Assembly (NCBI RefSeq): GCF_003867015.1
Contig: NZ_CP032548.1
Coordinates: 248,001 to 312,000, forward strand
DNA length: 64,000 bases
Reading direction: 5' to 3'
DNA from: Tenacibaculum singaporense
GTDB taxonomy: Bacteria; Bacteroidota; Bacteroidia; Flavobacteriales; Flavobacteriaceae
Positions 43,701 through 51,938 of this stretch are shown in pieces. The notes under the pieces were generated by a model, which saw nothing but the letters and a program-made list of their open reading frames with translations, was not told where the DNA came from and did not search any database. Every line of letters starts with the position of its first letter. The stretch's first letter is position 1. Position numbers and translations under genes: made by a program.

Positions 43701-46386
43701 TGGCTTGGTTTCCACAATCATCGGTTGCGTTGAATGTGTAGTCTCGGTACTGAGTACAACCATCGTCTCCGGCCATTACTTCTCCGGCTACTCCATTGAT
43801 GCTACCTGAGGTTTCTCCGCCGATACCACAGTTGTCGGTCCATGTAGTGCTTACTACTTCTGGCCATGCTTGATTACATTCTTCTAGCATGATATCGTCT
43901 TGATCGGCAATCACTGGCGCGGTTTCATCGTATTGTCTTGTTACACGGATTACTACTGGTGTGGCTTGGTTTCCACAATCGTCTGTAATATTGAATGTGT
44001 AGTCTCGGTACTGAGTACAACCATCGTCTCCGGCCATTACTTCTCCGGCTACTCCATTGATGCTACCTGAGGTTTCTCCCCCGATACCACAGTTGTCGGT
44101 CCATGTAGTACTTACTACTTCTGGCCATGCTTGATTACATTCTTCTAGCATGATATCGTCTTGGTCGGCAATCACTGGTGCGGTTTCATCGTATTGTCTT
44201 GTTACACGGATTACTACTGGTGTGGCTTGGTTTCCACAATCGTCTGTAATATTGAACGTGTAGTCTCGGTACTGAGTACAACCATCGTCTCCAGCCATTA
44301 CTTCTCCGGCTACTCCATTAATACTACCTGAGGTTTCTCCGCCGATACCACAGTTGTCGGTCCATGTAGTGCTTACTACTTCTGGCCATGCTTGATTACA
44401 TTCTTCTAGCATGATATCGTCTTGATCGGAAATCACTGGTGCGGTTTCATCGTATTGTCTTGTTACACGGATTACTACTGGTGTGGCTTGGTTTCCACAA
44501 TCGTCTGTAATATTGAATGTGTAGTCTCGGTACTGAGTACAACCATCGTCTCCAGCCATTACTTCTCCGGCTACTCCATTGATGCTACCTGAGGTTTCTC
44601 CGCCGATACCACAGTTATCGGTCCACGTAGTGCTTACTACTTCTGGCCATGCTTGGTTACATTCTTCTAGCATGATATCGTCTTGGTCGGCAATCACTGG
44701 TGCGGTTTCATCGTATTGTCTTGTTACACGGATTACTACTGGTGTGGCTTGGTTTCCACAATCGTCTGTAATATTGAACGTGTAGTCTCGGTACTGAGTA
44801 CAACCATCGTCTCCAGCCATTACTTCTCCGGCTACTCCATTGATACTGCCTGAGGTTTCTCCGCCGATACCACAGTTGTCAGTCCATGTAGTGCTTACTA
44901 CTTCTGGCCATGCTTGGTTACATTCTTCTAGCATGATATCGTCTTGATCGGAAATCACTGGTGCGGTTTCATCGTATTGTCTTGTTACACGGATTACTAC
45001 TGGTGTGGCTTGGTTTCCACAATCGTCTGTAATATTGAACGTGTAGTCTCGGTACTGAGTACAACCATCGTCTCCAGCCATTACTTCTCCGGCTACTCCA
45101 TTGATGTTACCTGAGGTTTCTCCGCCGATACCACAGTTGTCGGTCCACGTAGTACTTACTACTTCTGGCCATGCTTGGTTACATTCTTCTAGCATGATAT
45201 CGTCTTGGTCGGCAATCACTGGCGCGGTTTCATCGTATTGTCTTGTTACACGGATTACTACTGGTGTGGCTTGGTTTCCACAATCGTCTGTAATATTGAA
45301 TGTGTAATCTCTGTATTGTGTACAACCATCGTCTCCAGCCATTACTTCTCCGGCTACTCCATTGATGTTACCTGAGGTTTCTCCCCCAATTCCACAGTTG
45401 TCAGTCCACGTTGTGCTTACTACTTCTGGCCATGCTTGGTTACATTCTTCTAGCATGATATCGTCTTGGTCGGCAATCACTGGCGCGGTTTCATCGTATT
45501 GTCTTGTTACACGGATTACTACTGGTGTGGCTTGGTTTCCACAATCGTCTGTAATATTGAATGTGTAGTCTCGGTACTGAGTACAACCATCGTCTCCGGC
45601 CATTACTTCTCCGGCTACTCCATTGATGCTACCTGAGGTTTCTCCGCCGATACCACAGTTATCGGTCCACGTAGTGCTTACTACTTCTGGCCATGCTTGG
45701 TTACATTCTTCTAGCATGATATCGTCTTGGTCGGCAATCACTGGTGCGGTTTCATCGTATTGTCTTGTTACACGGATTACTACTGGTGTGGCTTGGTTTC
45801 CACAATCGTCTGTAATATTGAATGTGTAGTCTCGGTACTGAGTACAACCATCGTCTCCGGCCATTACTTCTCCGGCTACTCCATTGATGCTACCTGAGGT
45901 TTCTCCGCCGATACCACAGTTGTCAGTCCATGTAGTGCTTACTACTTCTGGCCATGCTTGGTTACATTCTTCTAGCATGATATCGTCTTGATCGGCAATC
46001 ACTGGTGCGGTTTCATCGTATTGTCTTGTTACACGGATTACTACTGGTGTGGCTTGGTTTCCACAATCGTCTGTAATATTGAACGTGTAGTCTCGGTACT
46101 GAGTACAACCATCGTCTCCAGCCATTACTTCTCCGGCTACTCCATTAATACTACCTGAGGTTTCTCCGCCGATACCACAGTTATCGGTCCATGTAGTACT
46201 TACTACTTCTGGCCATGCTTGATTACATTCTTCTAGCATGATATCGTCTTGGTCGGCAATCACTGGTGCGGTTTCATCGTATTGTCTTGTTACACGGATT
46301 ACTACTGGTGTGGCTTGGTTTCCACAATCGTCTGTAATATTGAATGTGTAGTCTCGGTACTGAGTACAACCATCGTCTCCAGCCAT
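40795..46386 (-). CDS. Giant repeat surface protein, C-terminal part with T9SS sorting domain (split by frameshift)
   Basis: This 1863-residue frame is the continuation of the gene starting at 48884. The frame changes at 46434/46435, where one base is missing from a repeat unit. The start at 46386 is just the first Met in a repeat, not a real start. It contains 17 full 87-residue repeats plus part of another, each with four Cys (EECNQAW, WTDNCGIGG, DDGCTQYRDY, DDCGNQATP) and an Ig/HYR-like beta pattern. A diverged 21st unit follows (from VIVDLPESLELC). Next come a Cys-rich ~170-residue domain and a T9SS type A sorting domain (AYPVPFENELTVEYN, IEIYTMNGILIKRV) with a basic tail. The likely role is a surface adhesin or motility/biofilm protein; with the missing base restored the product is about 2696 residues. 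Confidence 0.85.
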   Translation of the reverse strand: MAGDDGCTQYRDYTFNITDDCGNQATPVVIRVTRQYDETAPVIADQDDIMLEECNQAWPEVVSTTWTDNCGIGGETSGSINGVAGEVMAGDDGCTQYRDYTFNITDDCGNQATPVVIRVTRQYDETAPVIADQDDIMLEECNQAWPEVVSTTWTDNCGIGGETSGSINGVAGEVMAGDDGCTQYRDYTFNITDDCGNQATPVVIRVTRQYDETAPVIADQDDIMLEECNQAWPEVVSTTWTDNCGIGGETSGSINGVAGEVMAGDDGCTQYRDYTFNITDDCGNQATPVVIRVTRQYDETAPVIADQDDIMLEECNQAWPEVVSTTWTDNCGIGGETSGNINGVAGEVMAGDDGCTQYRDYTFNITDDCGNQATPVVIRVTRQYDETAPVIADQDDIMLEECNQAWPEVVSTTWTDNCGIGGETSGNINGVAGEVMAGDDGCTQYRDYTFNITDDCGNQATPVVIRVTRQYDETAPVISDQDDIMLEECNQAWPEVVSTTWTDNCGIGGETSGSINGVAGEVMAGDDGCTQYRDYTFNITDDCGNQATPVVIRVTRQYDETAPVIADQDDIMLEECNQAWPEVVSTTWTDNCGIGGETSGSINGVAGEVMAGDDGCTQYRDYTFNITDDCGNQATPVVIRVTRQYDETAPVISDQDDIMLEECNQAWPEVVSTTWTDNCGIGGETSGSINGVAGEVMAGDDGCTQYRDYTFNITDDCGNQATPVVIRVTRQYDETAPVIADQDDIMLEECNQAWPEVVSTTWTDNCGIGGETSGSINGVAGEVMAGDDGCTQYRDYTFNITDDCGNQATPVVIRVTRQYDETAPVIADQDDIMLEECNQAWPEVVSTTWTDNCGIGGETSGSINGVAGEVMAGDDGCTQYRDYTFNATDDCGNQATPVVIRVTRQYDETAPVIADQDDIMLEECNQAWPEVVSTTWTDNCGIGGETSGSINGVAGEVMAGDDGCTQYRDYTFNITDDCGNQATPVVIRVTRQYDETAPVIADQDDIMLEECNQAWPEVVSTTWTDNCGIGGETSGSINGVAGEVMAGDDGCTQYRDYTFNITDDCGNQATPVVIRVTRQYDETAPVIADQDDIMLEECNQAWPEVVSTTWTDNCGIGGETSGSINGVAGEVMAGDDGCTQYRDYTFNITDDCGNQATPVVIRVTRQYDETAPVIADQDDIMLEECNQAWPEVVSTTWTDNCGIGGETSGSINGVAGEVMAGDDGCTQYRDYTFNITDDCGNQATPVVIRVTRQYDETAPVIADQDDIMLEECNQAWPEVVSTTWTDNCGIGGETSGSINGVAGEVMAGDDGCTQYRDYTFNITDDCGNQATPVVIRVTRQYDETAPVIADQDDIMLEECNQAWPEVVSTTWTDNCGIGGETSGSINGVAGEVMAGDDGCTQYRDYTFNITDDCGNQATPVVIRVTRQYDETAPVIADQDDIMLEECNQAWPEVVSTTWTDNCGIGGETSGNINGVAGEVMAGDDGCTQYRDYTFNITDDCGNQATPVVIRVTRQYDETDPVIVDLPESLELCDEGLPEMLNARWTDNCSAGGDLVAYPTNIREEGCVQYADYVFTATDNCGNSVTETVTMSNKTDLFENCETAFARGNDYTCFLDDGFNRWGWTNYFAEEGIYTMPLYSGAAQCDTSKGVQSGEVTVTYQDGYVSVEYNLFEGYVMSVAHVYIGCEKYPSNKKGKTTVAPGQYNFNTSTLDYVSNYTVGPIEASGPIYVIAHAVTCEEVCRCHESVDNGGTFTPSGSVEPCNEEALDPVQQEPLSFSAYPVPFENELTVEYNYKFDTNVAIEIYTMNGILIKRVENNSYIKGAKEQMIIDLSNVQNQALIVRMITSRGVVNKKIIAMRPKKRK

Positions 46387-47045
46387 TACTTCTCCGGCTA
46401 CTCCATTGATGCTACCTGAGGTTTCTCCCCCGATCCACAGTTGTCAGTCCACGTTGTGCTTACTACTTCTGGCCATGCTTGATTACATTCTTCTAGCATG
46501 ATATCGTCTTGGTCGGCAATCACTGGTGCGGTTTCATCGTATTGTCTTGTTACACGGATTACTACTGGTGTGGCTTGGTTTCCACAATCGTCTGTAATAT
46601 TGAACGTGTAGTCTCGGTACTGAGTACAACCATCGTCTCCAGCCATTACTTCTCCGGCTACTCCATTAATACTACCTGAGGTTTCTCCGCCGATACCACA
46701 GTTGTCGGTCCATGTAGTGCTTACTACTTCTGGCCATGCTTGATTACATTCTTCTAGCATGATATCGTCTTGGTCGGCAATTACTGGCACGGTTTCATCG
46801 TATTGTCTTGTTACTCGGATTACTACTGGTGTGGCTTGGTTTCCACAATCATCGGTTGCGTTGAATGTGTAGTCTCGGTACTGAGTACAACCATCGTCTC
46901 CGGCCATTACTTCTCCGGCTACTCCATTGATGCTACCTGAGGTTTCTCCGCCGATACCACAGTTGTCAGTCCATGTAGTGCTTACTACTTCTGGCCATGC
47001 TTGATTACATTCTTCTAGCATGATATCGTCTTGGTCGGCAATCAC
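41827..47045 (-). repeat. Twenty tandem 261-bp coding repeats
   Basis: The block from the first VIADQDD to the last DETDP is 5219 bp, exactly 20 x 261 minus the one deleted base. Units encode 87 residues and differ at only a few sites, such as SGS/SGN, VIA/VIS and FNI/FNA, with most differences silent. Units from about 42214 to 43779 alternate between two variants, giving a 522-bp higher-order period repeated three times. Homogenisation at silent sites indicates recent unequal exchange or gene conversion. Confidence 0.95.
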
Positions 47046-48884
47046 TGGTGCTTCATCATCTGGTGTAACTGTAAATGTTCTTTCACAAGAAACTACTTGC
47101 TCACATTCATCAGAAACCTCATATCTTAAAGTTATACTTCCTCCACAAGCATCTGGCGCTTCAAGAGTATTTACATCAACTTCATTTTCTCCTATGTAAT
47201 ATTTCTCCACTACAGTTCCATTTCCTCCTGAATTTGAAAATCCAGACAACCAAGTAGTAAAAGCATTATTAATATCTTCTTGTGATGTACATTCTGGTAT
47301 TGTTTGGTTTTCTGGACAAACTTGATTTAAAGGAATTAAAGGCTCTCCATTTACTTCGAACTCATCTTCCGCCGTACATCCTACTACACCGGGAGCAAAC
47401 TCTAATGTTGCTGCTACTTTATAAGTTCCTGCTTCTGTAACTTGTAATGTATTCCCTGTTTCTCCCTCTATCTCAACATCATCTTTATACCACACATACG
47501 TAAAAGTATTTCCTTCTGGTGTTGCGTTTGCTGTTAGTGTTATACTTTCTTCTGTACAAGCTATATCTTCTCCTTCTATTACCACTGCTACTTCAGGTGT
47601 ATCTGCTAAACTAAATGGTCCTGCTAAATCTTTCAACTCTGCAGTAAACGAGTCGGATGATCTTGTTTTTACAATTACACTTCCTAACGGACTTATACAA
47701 TCTATTCCTGGAGTACTACTCGAATCAAACCCTAATGCTGATGCGTTAATTGCAATTTCTGCAAAAGTAGTTTCTGAATAGTCAGATACTATATTTCCTC
47801 CTTTATCAATTGTTCCCCATGGTCCTGCTGGTACTGAACCAGCATCATTTACTTGAGAGAACACAGCATCTGGCGCTCCTTGTCTTAATTGTATTTCGGC
47901 ATACCCATAGTTACCTGCTCCATCACCTCCATCGTATTGTATATACCCATTATTATCTTGTTTAAACTCGAATGGTCTAAATGGCAATGTATTATGTGTA
48001 TCGAAATAAGAATCTGGAACCCCTACTAATTCAACCCAAACAAATAGTTTGATTATTGCATTTGATCCTCCATTAGCATAATTAACAGAAAGGATAATAT
48101 CTCCATGTTGTAGTACTGAACCGTCTGGGTTAAATACATACGGAGTTCTTCCTCCTGTAGCTGATAAGTCCACCTCTGATTGAATAGTTCCACCTACTAA
48201 GTTTACTTTTTCCCTAAAATATTCGAAGTCTAAATAGCTATCTCCACTATCATTTCTTGTTGAAGCCCCTAAAAAAGCCCATTCATCTGTTCCTACAGTA
48301 GCTCCCTCTCTCCTTAAATGTCCAAAAACATCTATAATATCATTTTTTTGAGGTACTGAAGCATCTGTAATTGTCCAAGTATTTGGATTATCATTGTTTT
48401 TATCTGACCCTCCTGTAAATACATTTGAATCTGTATTATTACCCTGAGCATTCTGATCTCTGATAAATACAGCATCAATCCAAAGTCTTCCATCTACAAC
48501 TGTATAAATAGGAACACTCATTCTTATTTCAGCAGAAGCGTTATCATCTACTAATAGATTAGCTGTTACTGCTGTTGGCGTTTCGTCTATCACCCCTTTC
48601 CCTGAGTCTCCTAAAAACCAATCGTCTGTTCCAAATGGGAAAACTGCTCCATTTGGAAAGGATACTATTCCTGAATACACATCAGCATCAACACCAAAAT
48701 TGGCTTGAACTGTAGTTTCTGTATTTACTAACTGCGCATTCACTGCATTTATTGAAAACAAAAAAAGCATGACAAGAAAACCCGTCATACTATATCGGCA
48801 CCTTTTAAAACCTTCATCAATGCAGTTTTTTAACGTTTTTAACCCTCTCCTTTGACAGGCAGGTTCTGTATCATTAAGCAACAT
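46398..48884 (-). CDS. Giant repeat surface protein, N-terminal part (split by frameshift)
   Basis: An 828-residue frame holding the true start of the adhesin. A long basic n-region (residues 1-32) precedes the hydrophobic signal MTGFLVMLFLFSINAVNAQ, with cleavage near residue 51. Residues ~52-430 are a large unique beta-rich region. An Ig/PKD-like domain lies near 435-515 (LTANATPEGNTFTYVWYKD). A ~90-residue linker precedes the first 87-residue repeat at ~613. Two full repeats and part of a third are read before the frame breaks at WTDNCG and ends 13 codons later. An alternative start is the Met just before TGFLV. It should be exported by Sec and then T9SS, given the sorting domain in the downstream frame. 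Confidence 0.85.
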   Translation of the reverse strand: MLLNDTEPACQRRGLKTLKNCIDEGFKRCRYSMTGFLVMLFLFSINAVNAQLVNTETTVQANFGVDADVYSGIVSFPNGAVFPFGTDDWFLGDSGKGVIDETPTAVTANLLVDDNASAEIRMSVPIYTVVDGRLWIDAVFIRDQNAQGNNTDSNVFTGGSDKNNDNPNTWTITDASVPQKNDIIDVFGHLRREGATVGTDEWAFLGASTRNDSGDSYLDFEYFREKVNLVGGTIQSEVDLSATGGRTPYVFNPDGSVLQHGDIILSVNYANGGSNAIIKLFVWVELVGVPDSYFDTHNTLPFRPFEFKQDNNGYIQYDGGDGAGNYGYAEIQLRQGAPDAVFSQVNDAGSVPAGPWGTIDKGGNIVSDYSETTFAEIAINASALGFDSSSTPGIDCISPLGSVIVKTRSSDSFTAELKDLAGPFSLADTPEVAVVIEGEDIACTEESITLTANATPEGNTFTYVWYKDDVEIEGETGNTLQVTEAGTYKVAATLEFAPGVVGCTAEDEFEVNGEPLIPLNQVCPENQTIPECTSQEDINNAFTTWLSGFSNSGGNGTVVEKYYIGENEVDVNTLEAPDACGGSITLRYEVSDECEQVVSCERTFTVTPDDEAPVIADQDDIMLEECNQAWPEVVSTTWTDNCGIGGETSGSINGVAGEVMAGDDGCTQYRDYTFNATDDCGNQATPVVIRVTRQYDETVPVIADQDDIMLEECNQAWPEVVSTTWTDNCGIGGETSGSINGVAGEVMAGDDGCTQYRDYTFNITDDCGNQATPVVIRVTRQYDETAPVIADQDDIMLEECNQAWPEVVSTTWTDNCGSGEKPQVASME

Positions 48885-49287
48885 ATTGTAATATTTTACA
48901 TGGTATTATTCTTTAATTTTTTGTTATTAAAGGGGTTACACATCTAGCCGATATAAGAAGTAAATCAGCTGTAAAATATCTATTAAAGAGGTTGTTAAAT
49001 AACTAAAAGTATTAATCTTTCGTTTTAAGAGAGGTTACAAAATAAAGAGGTTAAAAGGGATGTTTCGTTGAGAGATTAGAAAAAAAACTCATGTAAGAAA
49101 TTATGAGTTAGGAGAACAAAGTTAATCAATTAACAGATATTTAACAAACTCACTTGCAGACACTAAAAGGAAAAAGGGGTTTTCCCCCTATATCAAAAAA
49201 CACTCCTTTAAAGTCAATTAATAACTACGGAGCTATTATTTATTGAATTAAAAAGTTTGATCTTTTTTCAGGTAAAATACTTAATTA
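48885..49287. other. Non-coding region upstream of the adhesin gene with repeated motif
   Basis: 403 bp without a supported gene. It holds four copies of an AAAGRGGTT motif (GGTT at 48934, 48990, 49033 and 49049), all in one orientation, in the promoter/leader region of the adhesin gene. No TAnnTTTG box in the minus sense was convincing. Confidence 0.5.
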
Positions 49288-50292
49288 TTAAGATTTTTTA
49301 TTGATTTCTTTATATACTTCAACCAAACCTTCAGCTTCTTTTTGCGCGCTCCAATTTTCTTCAATTTCGTTTCGAGCATTGTCTCCTAAATGAGGAAGCT
49401 TCTTACTTATTAGGTTCGTAATTATTTCCTGAAGCTCAACTATGTTTCCTGAAGTAAACAAATATCCAGATTCTAAATCCGTTATCAACTCAGAGTGTAC
49501 TCCAACATTATTTGTAGCCACTACTGTATTTCCACATGCCATTGCTTCAGCACAAACTAAAGAAAACCCTTCTGTAAAAGATGGAACTACTGAAATTGTA
49601 GCTGCTTGGTAATATGAAACAATATCTGATGTTTCATCAATAAAATAAACTTGACTTTTAACCTTGTTTTTTTCGGCTATTTCTTTTAGCTCTTCCAAGA
49701 AAGGTGGTTTGTCTACTTTTCCAACCACAACCAATGCCCAATCTTTATTTTCTTTTAATTTAGGAACTACAGCTTCTAACAATATTTTTTGCCCTTTTGC
49801 TTTTCTTACTCTACCTGTACAAAGAATAATATTCTTTTGAGCAATATTACTTAACTTTTTTTCTGGATTAGGAATAAAAAGGTTTGTATCTACACCATGC
49901 GGCACCTTTACGTTAGGTATCCGTAAACTCTTATGCATTGAGCTTGTTAGTGTAATCACCTCATCTGATTTCTTCAATAATAACTTGGTAAATCCTGATG
50001 GCTCTGTTTCTGCATGTCGTGTAGCTACTAATTTGAACTTTGCCCCTAAAACCTTATACCATAGCATTTTTAAAATTTCATTGTTACGATGACAATGAAC
50101 AACAATATCTTCTTTAGAGAATAATAACTCTTTTAGCTTAGAAGTTGTAATTTTTTCTCCTTCAATACCATATCCATACAGATAAGTTGTACACAACTTT
50201 TTTAACTGAGGAAGTACATTTTCAATACTTCTTGTAACACCAGTTCTTCTATTGTGAAAGTGTGTATGTACAACTACAAGGTTAGAATCCAT
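49288..50292 (-). CDS. Family 4-type glycosyltransferase
   Basis: A 334-residue GT-B enzyme transferring a sugar from a nucleotide donor. The donor-binding part shows IILCTGRVRKAKGQKILLEAV near residue 150, and the EX7E-type motif FTEGFSLVCAEAMACGNTVVATNNVG near residue 238. The N-terminal domain has VVHTHFHNRRTGV. The acceptor is unknown; surface polysaccharide or LPS core is typical. Its ATG immediately follows the stop of the coiled-coil gene (TAG-ATG), so the two are translationally coupled. Confidence 0.92.
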   Translation of the reverse strand: MDSNLVVVHTHFHNRRTGVTRSIENVLPQLKKLCTTYLYGYGIEGEKITTSKLKELLFSKEDIVVHCHRNNEILKMLWYKVLGAKFKLVATRHAETEPSGFTKLLLKKSDEVITLTSSMHKSLRIPNVKVPHGVDTNLFIPNPEKKLSNIAQKNIILCTGRVRKAKGQKILLEAVVPKLKENKDWALVVVGKVDKPPFLEELKEIAEKNKVKSQVYFIDETSDIVSYYQAATISVVPSFTEGFSLVCAEAMACGNTVVATNNVGVHSELITDLESGYLFTSGNIVELQEIITNLISKKLPHLGDNARNEIEENWSAQKEAEGLVEVYKEINKKS

Positions 50293-51222
50293 CTATGCAA
50301 ATCTTCTTTCAATAATCTCTAACAGTCTATTTTCATATTCTTCTTTTTCAGACCAATCATAGTCTGGCTTTATCATTTTGTTGATGAATTTTTTCGCTTC
50401 TTTTTCTGTTTTAAAAGTATTTAGTTGAGAAATAACTCTATTAAAATCATTTTGATCACCATCAAATAAATGTTTTACAAAAGCTATTCTATCATTTAAA
50501 TCTATCTGAATTGTTTGTTGAAAATGATCGTTTAGTGATTTCTTAGGTTCTGCTTTGGTAAATAAATCTGTCATTACATCTACTGAAATCGTATCTTGTA
50601 ACTCATCTTCTAAAGTCGGTGTTTTTCTTTCTCCTACATCTTTTACATCATTTTTTACATCTTCAGCATCGCCATGTAGTAACTCTTCTAATTCATCAAA
50701 AGGTTGCTCAATGATATCATTAGTAATTATTTCTTCATTAATTCCTTGAATTACTTTCTCAGCTATTTCATCTGCTTCTTGCTCAAAACCTTCTTTTAAG
50801 TCTTCTTCTAAGTGATGTACTTTTCTTTCCTCTAAAAGCTCTTCCTTCTGTATATTTTCTTCTATCTGTTCTGTAGACTTTTCTACTATTATTTCTTCTG
50901 AAATTAGCTCTTCTTTCTTTTCTACCTCAACTATCAAATTACTTACAACTTCTTTCTCAGACTCAATATGTATCTTTTCTTCTTCAACTAAAGCCTCTGC
51001 CTTCTTTTTTTCTTCTGCTAACAATACATCTTTTAACAACTCCTCTTTATTTTTTGTAGGGTTAGGAGTGTTATTTATGTATTCTTCTACATACGCTAAA
51101 ACCGAAAGTTTTTCGTAAACCTCATATGCCTTTTGCTTTAACTCAAACACATCTTCTCTATTTTTCATCTGTAAGATACTGTGTGCTAAACTGGTTAAAT
51201 CTGATGCTAGTTTTTTGTGCAT
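50293..51222 (-). CDS. Acidic coiled-coil protein coupled to a glycosyltransferase
   Basis: A 309-residue protein with no signal or membrane segment. The N-terminal ~60 residues are helical (LASDLTSLAHSILQMKN). The middle (~60-215) is an extremely Glu/Lys-rich low-complexity coil. The C-terminal ~80 residues (SLNDHFQQTIQIDLNDRIAFVKHLFDGDQNDFNRVISQLN, read as two blocks) form a compact, more conserved-looking helical domain. No family is recognised beyond similarity to flavobacterial conserved hypotheticals. Direct stop-start contact with the glycosyltransferase gene suggests the two proteins work together. Confidence 0.75.
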   Translation of the reverse strand: MHKKLASDLTSLAHSILQMKNREDVFELKQKAYEVYEKLSVLAYVEEYINNTPNPTKNKEELLKDVLLAEEKKKAEALVEEEKIHIESEKEVVSNLIVEVEKKEELISEEIIVEKSTEQIEENIQKEELLEERKVHHLEEDLKEGFEQEADEIAEKVIQGINEEIITNDIIEQPFDELEELLHGDAEDVKNDVKDVGERKTPTLEDELQDTISVDVMTDLFTKAEPKKSLNDHFQQTIQIDLNDRIAFVKHLFDGDQNDFNRVISQLNTFKTEKEAKKFINKMIKPDYDWSEKEEYENRLLEIIERRFA

Positions 51223-51262
51223 AAGTTGTCGTTTGATTTTAATTTTTGCTGTTAAATTTTAA

Positions 51263-51270
51263 TAAATTTG
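51263..51270 (+). promoter_or_regulatory. -7 box of tdk-alr
   Basis: TAAATTTG fits TAnnTTTG, 53 nt before the tdk ATG. Confidence 0.4.
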
Positions 51271-51323
51271 TTCCTCATTCGAAAGTAATACAAAAATCAA
51301 TAATTAGAGCTTAAAATTACAAA

Positions 51324-51938
51324 ATGTTTCTTGAAAATACAGTAAATCATACAGAACAATTTGGTTGGATTGAGGTAATTTGTGGCTCAATGTTTTCGGG
51401 GAAAACCGAAGAACTAATTCGTAGACTTAAACGTGCTCAGTTTGCTAAACAACGTGTTGAAATTTTTAAACCTGCAGTTGATACAAGATACGATGACGAG
51501 GAAGTAGTTTCTCACAATAAAAACAGTATTCGTTCTACACCTGTTCCTGCATCTTCTAATATTAGATTATTAGCTAATGATGTTGATGTTGTTGGAATAG
51601 ACGAAGCCCAATTTTTTGACGACGAAATTGTAGCTGTTTGTAACGACTTAGCGAATAGAGGGGTTCGTGTTATTGTTGCTGGTTTAGACATGGATTTTAA
51701 AGGCAAACCTTTTGGACCAATGCCTGCGTTAATGGCTACTGCAGAATATGTTACTAAAGTACACGCCGTATGTACTCGTACAGGGAATTTAGCCCACTAT
51801 AGTTACAGAAAAGCTCAAAGTGATGACTTAGTTTTTTTGGGAGAAACTCAAGAGTATGAACCACTAAGTAGAGCTGCTTATTACAAAGCTATGAAAGAAC
51901 ACGAAACACACAATAAAAAAGAAAGTAATAATGAATAA
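51324..51938 (+). CDS. tdk: Thymidine kinase (type II)
   Basis: A 204-residue kinase phosphorylating thymidine to dTMP for salvage. P-loop [18 protein letters not shown] near residue 20; Walker B-like [11 protein letters not shown] near residue 88 with the catalytic Glu; [14 protein letters not shown] near 118. The four Cys of the usual zinc lasso region are largely missing: only one Cys remains (HAVCTRTGN), and the C-terminal pair is replaced in [10 protein letters not shown]. The lasso shape seems kept without zinc ligands. It overlaps alr by 8 bases. Confidence 0.94.
   Translation: MFLENTVNHTEQFGWIEVICGSMFSGKTEELIRRLKRAQFAKQRVEIFKPAVDTRYDDEEVVSHNKNSIRSTPVPASSNIRLLANDVDVVGIDEAQFFDDEIVAVCNDLANRGVRVIVAGLDMDFKGKPFGPMPALMATAEYVTKVHAVCTRTGNLAHYSYRKAQSDDLVFLGETQEYEPLSRAAYYKAMKEHETHNKKESNNE

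Noticed and set aside
42230..45829. Ten repeated plus-strand ORFs of 68 codons inside the adhesin array
   Set aside because: They recur every 261 bp only because the coding repeat on the other strand does. They have no ribosome-binding context and no independent composition.
41827..47045. CRISPR-like array
   Set aside because: The 261-bp units are contiguous without spacers and translate cleanly as a protein repeat.
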